From positions 1 through 64,000 of IMG/VR virus record IMGVR_UViG_3300025012_000035: DNA of 64,000 nt; one strand, 5' to 3'. Both the position numbers and the translations under genes were made by a program. Under the pieces are notes generated by a model, which was given only the letters and a program-made list of their open reading frames with translations, was not told where the DNA came from and ran no database searches. Below are positions 33,063 through 41,016 of the stretch, one piece after another (the first letter of the stretch is position 1; every line of letters starts with the position of its first letter). This stretch comes from a virus.

Positions 33063-33350
33063 TTGACATTAAGCCAGCACGCAAAATTAAGAATGATTCA
33101 AAGAAAAATAACATTAGAAGACATACATAATTGTATATGTCAAGGTGTTCCCTCTGGCAACACAGACAATAGCATAAAATACTTTTATAACCATTTAACC
33201 GTTGTAATAAACCCTGAGACAGACAATATAATAACAGTATATTATAAATCTAAATATTATAATAAGGTAAAATCTTACTGTAATAAAAATAACATAACAC
33301 TAGATTTAGCATTTAATCAGATCAGAAAGGGGTTATTAAATATATGTTAA
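33063..33350 (+). CDS. DUF4258-like protein (ParE/RelE-fold candidate)
   Basis: 95 aa from TTG (33063), with AGGGAGGT upstream; the GTG at 33054 lies inside that SD. The pattern SQHAKLRMIQRKITLEDIHN, then GVPSG and LTVVINPETDNIITVYY matches the DUF4258 family: a His/Arg helix, then a beta-hairpin ending IITVY, relatives of the RelE/ParE superfamily. It could be an RNase toxin or a stand-alone variant; the 33344 gene that overlaps it would be the candidate partner. Confidence 0.65.
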   Translation: MTLSQHAKLRMIQRKITLEDIHNCICQGVPSGNTDNSIKYFYNHLTVVINPETDNIITVYYKSKYYNKVKSYCNKNNITLDLAFNQIRKGLLNIC

Positions 33351-33526
33351 TATTTGTATATGAAAATATAACAGTGGATGCTATTGGTAAAACTGAAGTA
33401 AGAGGGAATAAAAAGGTTAATAATGTAAGTATTCCTTTTACTTCTCAGATTATAGAATCAAAAAAAGGTAAATATTTCTTGCTTGATAACAGGAGATATT
33501 ACCTTAATAAATTTACTATAAAATAG
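33344..33526 (+). CDS. Small protein overlapping the DUF4258 gene
   Basis: 60 aa; it overlaps the upstream stop by seven bases, with AAAGGGG upstream. Beta-rich and basic (KKVNNVSIPFTSQIIESKKG). As the partner of a RelE-like gene it could be an antitoxin, but it shows no DNA-binding motif. Confidence 0.6.
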   Translation: MLIFVYENITVDAIGKTEVRGNKKVNNVSIPFTSQIIESKKGKYFLLDNRRYYLNKFTIK

Positions 33527-33538
33527 GAGGTATTAAAA

Positions 33539-33742
33539 ATGTTAAATCCTATAACAATATTAAATAAAAGGAAAAATGGTGCTTGTAGAAATATTGAAGG
33601 CAAATATGACATACTCTATACTTTCGGTTGTGTTGAAGATGGTATTAAAAAGATAGTTGAAGTATTGGCCTTCTCAGCAAAAGAAGCTAGACAAAAAATA
33701 AAAGAAGGTAAATGCTTAATAATAAAAATATGTAAAAACTAG
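33539..33742 (+). CDS. Hypothetical small protein
   Basis: 67 aa, GGAGGT upstream. Basic, mixed alpha/beta, with KKIVEVLAFSAKEARQKIKE resembling the 'EARQKI' helix of small phage proteins. Third gene of the 33063 transcript; a terminator follows. Confidence 0.65.
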   Translation: MLNPITILNKRKNGACRNIEGKYDILYTFGCVEDGIKKIVEVLAFSAKEARQKIKEGKCLIIKICKN

Positions 33743-33763
33743 CTTTATTCAGCTAGTTTTTTA
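33738..33763 (+). terminator. Rho-independent terminator
   Basis: AACTAGC pairs with GCTAGTT, then T4ATTTG. Confidence 0.7.
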
Positions 33764-33936
33764 TTTGTCTTTTTCTTCTCTTTTCTGTCAATCATCTATA
33801 ACAGCTATAACAGCACCACATAAGACACAAGCAAAAAATAATTGTAGACAAATTAAAGTAAATTTGCTATACTGTATTTATTATATAGTCAATCAAATCT
33901 ATAATAGACTCAGCCAATCAGAAAGGAGTTGATCAA

Positions 33937-34023
33937 GTGCCGAATATTAGTTTAATAAAATTGTTTGTTGCTGGGAGGATTAGCGAACAGGAATTAAGGG
34001 AAAGGATGCAGTGCAATAAGTAG
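33937..34023 (+). CDS. Micro-ORF (28 aa), GTG start
   Basis: MPNISLIKLFVAGRISEQEL and a short Arg/Cys tail; AAAGGAG lies eight bases before GTG. A TATACT at 33872 could be the -10. It precedes a typical AGTAAATACATAATATTAAAAA leader of the 34068 gene. Short but with good signals. Confidence 0.5.
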   Translation: MPNISLIKLFVAGRISEQELRERMQCNK

Positions 34024-34067
34024 TAAATACATAATATTAAAAAATAACTTCATAGGAGGCTAATCAA

Positions 34068-34448
34068 ATGTCAGTTAACATTTCAGAATTATTTAATCTT
34101 AATAACCTAAATATTCCCAAGGAAGATTTTATCCAGCAAGCCAAAGCAAAATATCCAAAAGCTGGCTGCTATATATCAATACAGAGTTATGCAGAAGAAT
34201 TAAATATTTTACTTACTGGTGGAAAATATTACTGTTTGGATAATACTGTATATTCAGTAGCAACCAGTGATCATAGATACATTATATCTCAAGAAGAAAC
34301 TTATGGAAAAATTAGGTATGTAGTCACAATTAAAAAATATAGTGACGAATACCTGCAAAAAGTTAAAATACCTATACCAATACAGAGACAACAGAAAGTA
34401 TTAAATATTCAAAATTTAGATTTGTTGGGAAAATATTTTAGAACTTAA
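34068..34448 (+). CDS. Hypothetical protein
   Basis: 126 aa, AGGAGGC upstream. The N-terminal helical segment starts MSVNISELFNLNNLN; the core is mixed, and the C-terminus carries a basic, Gln-rich stretch (IPIPIQRQQKVLNIQN). No family recognised. Terminator directly after. Confidence 0.7.
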   Translation: MSVNISELFNLNNLNIPKEDFIQQAKAKYPKAGCYISIQSYAEELNILLTGGKYYCLDNTVYSVATSDHRYIISQEETYGKIRYVVTIKKYSDEYLQKVKIPIPIQRQQKVLNIQNLDLLGKYFRT

Positions 34449-34474
34449 CCGCTAACAATGCGGTTATTTTTTTG
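34447..34474 (+). terminator. Rho-independent terminator
   Basis: AACCGC-TAACAAT-GCGGTT, then A and T7. Confidence 0.8.
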
Positions 34475-34718
34475 CTTAATTTTCCTCATACCTATAATTC
34501 ACCTTCCCACAATCGGCCACAACACAGTTAAAAATTGAATTATGTGTCATTGTACCTGCATATGCTGTATGTGGCTGTCAGAGGCGTTATAATTGATTTT
34601 AGATAATTGTAGGGAAAATGCAAGCTGATTAAGGCCACAGGAAGTATAAAAAGTTATAAAAGTTATAATCTCAGTAAAAAAAATAATAAAGAAAGTAAAA
34701 ATAATTATTAAAAATGTA
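34475..34718. other. Non-coding stretch
   Basis: No gene. AAAGAAAGTAAAAATAATTA just before the next promoter is a member of the upstream-box family. Confidence 0.35.
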
Positions 34719-34747
34719 TTGACATACTAATTGCTTTTTGATAGAAT
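34719..34747 (+). promoter_or_regulatory. Promoter of a long untranslated transcript
   Basis: TTGACA, 17 bases, TAGAAT. The next ORF with an SD starts 850 bases downstream. Confidence 0.65.
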
Positions 34748-34749
34748 AA

Positions 34750-35590
34750 GTTAACTTCAAAAACGGAATTCAAGCAACAGCCGAAGCAATTAATTATACT
34801 TCCTCTGGAGTATAAACCTTATCCACACTAATAATTTTAACATGTTGCTAGTGGTATCTATGAGCCACGAAAAGATAGTTATAGAAAGGTATACTTAACC
34901 TTACCAAACAGTAACGCAGGAAAAAGACCATTGCATAAACATATTTTTAATATGGCAATGGGGCATGGAACAAAGCGGAACGCAACTTAACCAGCGGTAA
35001 CTGTATACGTTAACAGGGCGCAACATAACACCAGGAACACAAATTAAAGGAGGAGTTTTATAGAATAGATATATAATAATACATACGGTTTGATTAATAC
35101 CCAAAAATTAATCTATGTCAGAGAATAACGGAAAAAATATTCTCAAAGGTACACCATAACCTATAATATGGGAATGAATAAAAGTTATTTACTATTTTGT
35201 TCCTTGATTTAATCTGGAATTATCCAGAGGTAAACGAAAGAGAGGATTAAGGACAATAACGGTTATAACTTTTATTTTTAATTTGAGTAATAACAGCTAT
35301 AACACCTTAACCGATTTAAAAGTTTAACAGAATCAAACCAGACACAACAACAATAAAAACCTGCTAACAATTAACCTTTATAGAATCATTAGTAAAATTG
35401 TATAAGAAGAATTTGCCAAATGCTTGCAGGAGGTATTACAGATTCTTATACTATATATTGCTAAATATATCTATAATAAAATATTGTTAGCAGGTTATGA
35501 CAGAATATATTATAACAGTATAACAGATTTATTATTTTAGTTGTATTTGCTATAAAAAGCAGGTAGAATTAAAATAATAAAGGAGGTCAT
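34750..35590 (+). ncRNA. Candidate non-coding RNA or very long leader
   Basis: Behind a good promoter lie 840 bases with no ORF that combines an SD with a start. Hairpins include ATACT-TCCTCTGG-AGTAT (34808-34826 region), CCATTGC...GCAATGG (34931-34962), GAGAATA...TATTCTC (35121-35143) and CTGG-AATTAT-CCAG. It also contains a consensus DnaA box TTATCCACA (34819-34827). AAAGGAGGAG near 35046 has no start codon at usable distance. It could be a structured RNA, a cis-acting DNA locus or decayed genes. Confidence 0.35.
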
Positions 35591-35595
35591 GACAA

Positions 35596-35820
35596 ATGAC
35601 AAAAATTTTTAATGGTGAAAGCACAGATATTACAATAGTTACCGATTTAGGCAGTATAATAATACCTGCTAAGGAAATTGTAGAAGTAGAAATTCCAGAA
35701 GATGCGGTTTTTGGGACAGATACGTTTTATGTGGAAGAAGAAGGAAACTGGTACGCTAACCATAAAGGCGTAAATAGTTGTGAAAGTGGTGCAGAAATGG
35801 AAATTTATAACGCATATTAA
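35596..35820 (+). CDS. Hypothetical small acidic protein
   Basis: 74 aa, AAGGAGGT upstream. Beta-rich with EIVEVEIPEDAVFGTDTFYV; acidic throughout. No family recognised. It shares a transcript with 35909. Confidence 0.65.
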   Translation: MTKIFNGESTDITIVTDLGSIIIPAKEIVEVEIPEDAVFGTDTFYVEEEGNWYANHKGVNSCESGAEMEIYNAY

Positions 35821-35908
35821 AAATTTAATTTCTGGCTTATCCCATCTAGATTTTACATTAGTTGGGATATACGAGGAATTGAATACAACAATAACAGGAG
35901 GTTTACAT

Positions 35909-36274
35909 ATGAATTTTTTAGAAGTTATTGGTAGAAACCAAGTTTCAATAATCCCTTTAAATGTCACAGGTGAAATAACTGTAGGATGTTTTCTGAATGG
36001 TAGTCATGTTTATGACAGAAACAAAGAGAACCTTGTCGGTTATGAACTGGAAGTAGATTCAGAAATGGGAACATGGTTATCATGGAAAGTTATGGAAATT
36101 ATCAATAGGAGACATGGTTATACTGACGAACCATTTTTAACTCTTGTTACCATGCCGTTACACGATTCCAGCGGAAACTGTTTCCCAAGAAGAGAAGTAT
36201 GGGAGCAGGAAGGATTGCATAGAATATTACCATGTGGTCATGTTTATGGTTGGTGTACCTGCAACGAAAAATAA
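35909..36274 (+). CDS. Hypothetical protein with C-terminal CGH...CTC motif
   Basis: 121 aa from the ATG at 35909 (CAGGAGGT upstream); the longer frame from 35780 overlaps the previous gene. Beta-rich N-terminus (NQVSIIPLNVTGEITVGCFL). It ends LPCGHVYGWCTCNEK, a Cys/His cluster that could bind zinc. Confidence 0.65.
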   Translation: MNFLEVIGRNQVSIIPLNVTGEITVGCFLNGSHVYDRNKENLVGYELEVDSEMGTWLSWKVMEIINRRHGYTDEPFLTLVTMPLHDSSGNCFPRREVWEQEGLHRILPCGHVYGWCTCNEK

Positions 36275-36356
36275 TCAGTTTTACGGTTTACGGAGGTATT
36301 CGCAAAAACCTCCTGCCAGAAAATATAAAATTAATCTATAACAGGAGGTAATATTT

Positions 36357-36578
36357 ATGGCTAGAACATCAAAGCAAGAACATTATACTAATATGATAAC
36401 TAGAAAGTTAAATAGAGAATTGGAAATACTTAAAAATGCAGTTACACAAGTTGAAGGAATTTTAAATGCTGATTTGTTAGAGATAGAATATAAAGCTATA
36501 AAAACATTTGAAGCAATGCAAAAAATACAATTCGATTCTGAAATATTCAGAGATATAATTGAAATGAAAAAATCTTAA
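36357..36578 (+). CDS. Hypothetical helical protein
   Basis: 73 aa, CAGGAGGT upstream. Almost entirely helical, heptad-like (KLNRELEILKNAVTQVEGIL). No family recognised. A terminator of the AACCCTTG/CAAGGGTT type is at 36602-36631, preceded by TATAACAGCACC. Confidence 0.65.
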   Translation: MARTSKQEHYTNMITRKLNRELEILKNAVTQVEGILNADLLEIEYKAIKTFEAMQKIQFDSEIFRDIIEMKKS

Positions 36579-36601
36579 AAATCAATATAACAGCACCCTA
36601 C

Positions 36602-36631
36602 AAACCCTTGTTATTCAAGGGTTTTCTTTTT
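36602..36631 (+). terminator. Rho-independent terminator
   Basis: AAACCCTTG pairs with CAAGGGTTTT, then C and T5. Confidence 0.75.
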
Positions 36632-36701
36632 GTCAAAACATGACAAAATATAGTTTTTATTCAAATGTGAGATAATGGGCATAATTTCATAAAATTAGTG
36701 G

Positions 36702-36730
36702 TTGACAATTATATTTTAGTTGTGTATACT
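36702..36730 (+). promoter_or_regulatory. Promoter for 36769
   Basis: TTGACA, 17 bases with TGTG before the -10, TATACT. Confidence 0.75.
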
Positions 36731-36768
36731 ATTATTAATCTAATACATATTTTTGAGGAGTGGAACGA

Positions 36769-37245
36769 ATGAAACCTTTAAATCAAATTGTTAATGATAT
36801 TATTAATTCTGAAAGTGTTGCCAACATCCAGCCTAATACAAAGTCCTCCCTGTATGATGATGTATGCAATAATATTGTTAATCAATTGCACGATCAAATA
36901 GGTTACAGGTGCTATAACCCTTATCAAAAAGCAAATTCTTCTGAAAGAAATATAGAAATAATAGGAAATAACAGAAATAAAATTATTTTACGTTTAGAAG
37001 TAAAAGTAGAAAAACATGGAAATGTTAAGTATAGTTATACTAGTGCTATGTACTACAAAGTTAAAAGTATAAAGTTATTAACTTATAGTAGTGTAGGCAT
37101 TAATAAGCCAATTGATGAAATATTTGCTGAGATAGAAAGGGAAAAGTTAGAAATTAAAAAACAGGAGGCCAACCAGTTCCCTAAGATTGTAGAAGAATTT
37201 GAATCTTATATTTTAGGGATTAAAGAGAAATTGAGGAAATTATAG
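36769..37245 (+). CDS. Hypothetical protein
   Basis: 158 aa from the ATG at 36769, with GAGGAG upstream; the GTG at 36760 is inside the SD. Mixed alpha/beta with a C-terminal Lys/Glu helix (EIEREKLEIKKQEANQF). No family recognised. It is followed by a terminator at 37290. Confidence 0.7.
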   Translation: MKPLNQIVNDIINSESVANIQPNTKSSLYDDVCNNIVNQLHDQIGYRCYNPYQKANSSERNIEIIGNNRNKIILRLEVKVEKHGNVKYSYTSAMYYKVKSIKLLTYSSVGINKPIDEIFAEIEREKLEIKKQEANQFPKIVEEFESYILGIKEKLRKL

Positions 37246-37289
37246 AAAGATATAGTGACAGCATAGAAGCCTTAAAAATATTAAAAAAT

Positions 37290-37320
37290 TAACCTCCAAT
37301 TAGGAGGTTTTTCTTTTTCT
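37290..37320 (+). terminator. Rho-independent terminator
   Basis: AACCTCCAATTAGGAGGTT, then TTTCTTTTTC. Confidence 0.75.
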
Positions 37321-37529
37321 TTAACACCTAAACCCTACCACAATTAACACAATCCCCATATAACCCCTTCAAACCTCCAACCAATACAGTCACACCCGGC
37401 AATAATTTAACCCCTCTAAAACAGCCTTAAAACGAATAAAAATAATGCTTGCAAAATTATCTTTATTATCTGTTATTATTAAATCAATCGAGAGATACAT
37501 AATATATTAAATCACTGGGAGGTTATTAA

Positions 37530-37745
37530 ATGGATAATGTAAAAATGAGCAAGAAGCAAACTATTGAGGTATTTAACAGTATATTTAATCAGCTTGAAGG
37601 ATACGAACAGAAGGAATTATTAAGCCAGCTGATTCCTAAACTAAGTAAGAAGGACGTAAAGGAATTAATTGGTTGGAGTCAAGAAAGATTCCCTAACCAA
37701 ACCTATATATCCTTAGTAGAGAATGGAATAATTGAAGAAGATTAA
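37530..37745 (+). CDS. Small helical protein
   Basis: 71 aa, GGGAGGT upstream. All-helical, with FNQLEGYEQKELLSQLIPKL and KKDVKELIGWSQ. TTGCAA-18-TTATTA near 37450 is a probable promoter. No family recognised. Confidence 0.65.
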   Translation: MDNVKMSKKQTIEVFNSIFNQLEGYEQKELLSQLIPKLSKKDVKELIGWSQERFPNQTYISLVENGIIEED

Positions 37746-37772
37746 GGCCAGCGATAAGCTGGTTTTTATTTT
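37744..37772 (+). terminator. Rho-independent terminator
   Basis: CCAGC-GATAA-GCTGG, then T5ATTTT. Confidence 0.75.
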
Positions 37773-37785
37773 GTCTATATTTAAT

Positions 37786-37814
37786 TTGCAATTATCTTTA
37801 TAATGTGTTATAAT
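37786..37814 (+). promoter_or_regulatory. Promoter for 37843
   Basis: TTGCAA, 17 bases with TGTG before the -10, TATAAT. Confidence 0.75.
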
Positions 37815-37842
37815 TGCTTAACGAATAAAAAGGAGGTTGAAC

Positions 37843-38085
37843 ATGTTGACGAAGAAAGAAAAGCACCTGCAATAATACATAGAATACCTTCAGAGTGTAG
37901 GATTTAAACAGAATCAAGTCGGGAATTGGATCGGAAAAGGTATCTATAAAAATATAATAGTTTATGTATCAGGTAACAATTGTAAAGTGAAATACAAAGG
38001 TGAAATAATCTTTAATCAACTAATCAGTAAAACCCCAGCAATAAAACTAGAAACTATTATAAGGCCGATTCTAGGAGGTGAATAA
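37843..38085 (+). pseudogene. Small gene interrupted by an in-frame TAA
   Basis: The ATG follows AAGGAGGT. The frame runs MLTKKEKHLQ, then TAA (37873-37875), then stays open for 69 codons (YIEYLQSVGFKQNQVGNWIG and on) to a TAA at 38083-38085. A promoter precedes and a terminator (GGTG/CACC) overlaps its end, so the whole 81-codon unit behaves as one cassette. Either a nonsense mutation (CAA to TAA would explain it), read-through or an error. Confidence 0.6.
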
Positions 38086-38101
38086 CACCTTTTATTTTTT
38101 T
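38078..38101 (+). terminator. Rho-independent terminator
   Basis: GGTG-AATAA-CACC overlapping the stop, then T-rich. Confidence 0.65.
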
Positions 38102-38146
38102 GTTAAAATATAGGTAAAATTATCTATAACAAATAACAGAAAAGCC

Positions 38147-38176
38147 TTTACAATTATATTGACACTGTGATATAAT
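38147..38176 (+). promoter_or_regulatory. Promoter for 38294
   Basis: TTTACA, 18 bases, TATAAT. An AACCCTTATAAATCAAGGGTT hairpin (38214-38234) lies in the leader without a T-run and could attenuate transcription. Confidence 0.55.
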
Positions 38177-38293
38177 AAATTATCCGAAAAGTTGAAATTT
38201 CCAATTTTACAAACCCTTATAAATCAAGGGTTTACAGCACCTAAAAACATGATAAAACTAGTATTTCATTCAAAGTGTAAAGGAGGTTTTAAA

Positions 38294-38428
38294 ATGAAAT
38301 TAAAATGTGATGATTGTAAAAAAATATTTGTAGGTAATAAATTAATGTTAAAACTTGGCATATGTCCTGAATGCGGAGTAAGTAAAGTAAATGATAAGCC
38401 AGTATTAAATATTATAAAAACAAATTAA
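38294..38428 (+). CDS. Zinc-ribbon mini-protein
   Basis: 44 aa from the ATG at 38294, with AAAGGAGGT upstream. CDDCKK and CPECGV form a compact zinc ribbon. The longer frame from 38192 runs through the leader hairpin and lacks an SD. Confidence 0.7.
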   Translation: MKLKCDDCKKIFVGNKLMLKLGICPECGVSKVNDKPVLNIIKTN

Positions 38429-38447
38429 TATATTTTAAGGAGGCCTA

Positions 38448-38633
38448 TTGATGGATTGTTTAGAACGTGCTGTTTCTTTTGGAGTAGACCCAAAAGAATT
38501 AAAATTTTCAGATACCCATTGTATGGATTTACCATGTTTTGAAGACTGTCCAGTTATTGCTAAATATAAAAATGATTCTATATGTTCAAAATGTGAAGGT
38601 GGTCAATGTTACTTATGTGATACTTGTCAGTAG
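38448..38633 (+). CDS. Cys-rich small protein
   Basis: 61 aa, AAGGAGGC upstream. Nine Cys residues, including CFEDCPV and CSKCEGGQCYLCDTC at the C-terminus, suggesting two metal sites or a treble clef. Same transcript as 38294 and 38667. Confidence 0.7.
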   Translation: MMDCLERAVSFGVDPKELKFSDTHCMDLPCFEDCPVIAKYKNDSICSKCEGGQCYLCDTCQ

Positions 38634-38666
38634 GAAGTTAATACATAATTTTGAGGAGGTTATTTA

Positions 38667-38990
38667 ATGAATAAATACGTTGTTAGATTTAAAGATGCTA
38701 TTCTTGGTGGTGAACATTGTATTTTGATTGATGCAGAAAATACTGCTCAAGCGATTAAAGTAATTATGACAGAACAACCAGACAGATTTAATAATGCTAA
38801 TTTTGAAATCATTAAAATAAATGAGATGAATAATAGTAGGAAAATAAAAGTAGAAGAAATGATAAAAATTATTAAACATAATGCTGATATAAATAAAAAA
38901 AGGTTTGAAGGTAATGACACCGATTATTCAAGAGGGATTTATAAGAGTTATCAGGAAGTATTAAGTTTAATAGAAAAAATCGAAATATAG
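38667..38990 (+). CDS. Hypothetical protein
   Basis: 107 aa, GAGGAGGT upstream. The N-terminal half resembles a small ferredoxin-like fold (CILIDAENTAQAIKVIMTEQ); the C-terminal half is helical (KVEEMIKIIKHNADINKKRF). No family recognised. It ends at an AACCCTTA/TAAGGGTT terminator (39001-39030). Confidence 0.65.
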   Translation: MNKYVVRFKDAILGGEHCILIDAENTAQAIKVIMTEQPDRFNNANFEIIKINEMNNSRKIKVEEMIKIIKHNADINKKRFEGNDTDYSRGIYKSYQEVLSLIEKIEI

Positions 38991-39000
38991 CACACCTTAT

Positions 39001-39030
39001 AAACCCTTATAATATAAGGGTTTTATTTTT
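39001..39030 (+). terminator. Rho-independent terminator
   Basis: AAACCCTTATA pairs with TATAAGGGTTTT, then ATTTTT. Confidence 0.75.
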
Positions 39031-39072
39031 CCAATAATTGAATAAAAGGAAAAATTCATTCAAAGTTTAATC

Positions 39073-39101
39073 TTGACATAATTATAATTGTATTGTATAC
39101 T
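39073..39101 (+). promoter_or_regulatory. Promoter for 39138
   Basis: TTGACA, 17 bases, TATACT, then AGAAGGTAAATATAATAACT and AGGAGG. Confidence 0.75.
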
Positions 39102-39137
39102 TAGAAGGTAAATATAATAACTCAGGAGGTTAATGAT

Positions 39138-39584
39138 ATGTATTTAGAAATAACCTTTAACAACGGGATAACTGAAGAATTCGCTTTAGGTTCTAAATCT
39201 TCTCATGATTTAATTAATAGATGCATTGAGGCAGGAGATACCAAAGAAATTAAATCCGTCGATAAAATTATATATAGAGCCAATAAAGAATATTTTGAAA
39301 AAGTTGATTCTCTTGAATTCTATGCACAAGCAGCAGAAAATAATTCTTGTGGCGTTGATGGTTGGAGGGAAGAAAATAAAAAAATGTCAGAAAGGAAGAA
39401 GCAATATAATAGATTAGTTATACATAATGATTTTATTAAAATGTACGATAGAGCCAATAAATTAAGAATTGAAATATTAGATAATGTTAAAAGTATAGAA
39501 GATAGGAAGGTATTGCTTAGAAGATGTATAAATGTTATGCGTAATATGCAAACTTGGATAAAAGGAGATAAAACTGCAATATAA
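39138..39584 (+). CDS. Hypothetical protein
   Basis: 148 aa, CAGGAGGT upstream. The beta-rich N-terminus (YLEITFNNGITEEFALGSK) is followed by a long helical C-terminal half (KKMSERKKQYNRLVIHNDFI and on). No family recognised. Complete cassette with promoter and terminator (39606-39640). Confidence 0.7.
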   Translation: MYLEITFNNGITEEFALGSKSSHDLINRCIEAGDTKEIKSVDKIIYRANKEYFEKVDSLEFYAQAAENNSCGVDGWREENKKMSERKKQYNRLVIHNDFIKMYDRANKLRIEILDNVKSIEDRKVLLRRCINVMRNMQTWIKGDKTAI

Positions 39585-39605
39585 TAAATGTAAAAATATA
39601 TAATT

Positions 39606-39640
39606 GAGACTGGATAATTAACCAGTCTTTTTTGTTTTTC
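39606..39640 (+). terminator. Rho-independent terminator
   Basis: GACTGG-ATAATTAA-CCAGTC, then T6GT5. Confidence 0.8.
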
Positions 39641-39665
39641 TATAGATATAACATTGATTATAACA

Positions 39666-39694
39666 TTGACACTAAGATATTATTTTGATATACT
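39666..39694 (+). promoter_or_regulatory. Promoter for 39736
   Basis: TTGACA, 17 bases, TATACT, then AGATAATAAATATAATTT and GGAGGT. Confidence 0.75.
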
Positions 39695-39735
39695 ATTACA
39701 AAGATAATAAATATAATTTATTGGAGGTACGAACA

Positions 39736-40019
39736 ATGAAAATAAAATCACCGAACAGGAATATAATGACCGCAAAGCACAAATTGAAGCAAGTATAAAC
39801 CTATTTAAACAACTTGAAGGAAATTATATTTCTGTTACGTTAGATGAAACTAACGACCAGAGTATTAGAGATCAACATGGATTATTTATTAACACCATTA
39901 ACGATGCTTTGTATGTCTTAGAAAAAGAATTACAAAATTTGAAAGATAAATGGAATACAAAAGATTGGACATACTCAGACTATGCAAGTTATAATTTAGC
40001 AGTTAATAATATTGATTAA
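39736..40019 (+). pseudogene. Small gene with a one-base frame break after the start codon
   Basis: The ATG with GGAGGT upstream reads only 20 codons in its own frame. One base added to the A4 run after ATG gives MKNKITEQEYNDRKAQIEAS and stays open to a TAA at 40017-40019, a 94-codon helical acidic protein ending in NNID. Good promoter upstream and a 26-bp-arm palindrome at its end. Deletion mutation, slippage or sequencing error. Confidence 0.6.
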
Positions 40020-40059
40020 TTATAAGAGGTTTTAACCTCTTATAATTAATCAATATTAT
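40006..40059. repeat. 54-bp palindrome (26-bp perfect arms)
   Basis: 40006-40031 and 40034-40059 are exact complements with two bases at the centre. It overlaps the last codons of the 39736 gene and is not followed by a T-run. Confidence 0.8.
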
Positions 40060-40081
40060 AAAAATAATTACATGAATCTGC

Positions 40082-40110
40082 TTGACTTTAGTATCTCAAT
40101 ACTATATAAT
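40082..40110 (+). promoter_or_regulatory. Promoter for 40176
   Basis: TTGACT, 17 bases, TATAAT. Confidence 0.7.
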
Positions 40111-40175
40111 TATAATTGTTGAGAGGGGAATAACCCTAATAAAAATAAAATATAAATAGAAGGAGATTGATAATA

Positions 40176-40664
40176 ATGTTGCAAAGTAATACTTTATGTG
40201 TGGTTGATGTTGCAGGTATTAATATTTATAATTTTTCAAATAGCCAAATTCAGGCAGAAGAAACACTGATTAAAGCTATTGAATCAAATAAAGAAGACAT
40301 TGAAACATGGAGTAACCACTGTAAAAATTATCCTGATACCGTGCAATTTAAAACTTACTTGAAACAGGCACAGGGTAAAAAATATGAAATTATGACATAT
40401 GAAGAATTTGTGCAATTGGAAAGAAAGTATTTCTTAGATAAGCCATTGAAAGAGATTGATGAAGAAATCTGGGAAGAAATGTTAAATGTACTACCTCCCA
40501 TTAAATGGTGTACAATAGATGGCATAGAAATGTTTTGCATGTCGGAGATGTACACGGGATTTTATACTTCTCAGTATATGCACGATAAAAAAACAAATAA
40601 ATACTACCATAAGATGGTTGATATAACAGACAAAACAACATGGGGTTATAACTTCATAAATTAA
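40176..40664 (+). CDS. Hypothetical protein
   Basis: 162 aa from the ATG at 40176 (AAGGAG upstream); the in-frame TTG at 40167 sits next to the SD. Mixed alpha/beta with acidic helices (KPLKEIDEEIWEEMLNVLPP) and an aromatic C-terminus. No family recognised. The 40679 gene follows after 14 bases. Confidence 0.7.
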   Translation: MLQSNTLCVVDVAGINIYNFSNSQIQAEETLIKAIESNKEDIETWSNHCKNYPDTVQFKTYLKQAQGKKYEIMTYEEFVQLERKYFLDKPLKEIDEEIWEEMLNVLPPIKWCTIDGIEMFCMSEMYTGFYTSQYMHDKKTNKYYHKMVDITDKTTWGYNFIN

Positions 40665-40678
40665 CAGGAGGTTTTATA

Positions 40679-40900
40679 ATGAATAATAAATTTCCATTTC
40701 ATGTTCTAGATGATCTACTGAGTGGTTTTACTCATGATGATCTAATAACCGCAGTATTAGCCAATGAGACAGAAATAACAGAACAAACTATTAAGAAAGT
40801 TTTTAATGAGATGTTGCAACAACAAATTAATGAAGCCAAAGCAACATTTAAGGATAATTTGCAGGAAGTTTTAAAAATATGTAAAGAAAGTAAGGATTGA
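40679..40900 (+). CDS. Small helical protein
   Basis: 73 aa, CAGGAGGT upstream. Helical with acidic N-terminal half and Lys/Gln-rich C-terminus (EMLQQQINEAKATFKDNLQE). No family recognised; coupled to 40176 by position. Confidence 0.65.
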   Translation: MNNKFPFHVLDDLLSGFTHDDLITAVLANETEITEQTIKKVFNEMLQQQINEAKATFKDNLQEVLKICKESKD

Positions 40901-41016
40901 AGGGGTTAAAATCCCTTCCCTTAATGCACCTAACCATAAAAAGGTTAGACGGTCACAAGTCCGATACAACGCAGAGTGAGGGAATAAAAATATACATATA
41001 ACAGGAGGCATACACA
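40901..41016 (+). promoter_or_regulatory. Short structured leader before 41017
   Basis: An unusually G+C-rich leader for this window. AAGGGGTTAAAATCCCTT and CTAACC-ATAAAAA-GGTTAG form hairpins; CGG-TCACAAGT-CCG follows. No promoter is obvious, so it is probably an intercistronic RNA element. Confidence 0.4.

Noticed and set aside
40901-41016. tRNA-like sequence in the G+C-richer leader
   Set aside because: No cloverleaf, T-loop (GTTCRA) or CCA-proximal acceptor stem could be drawn.
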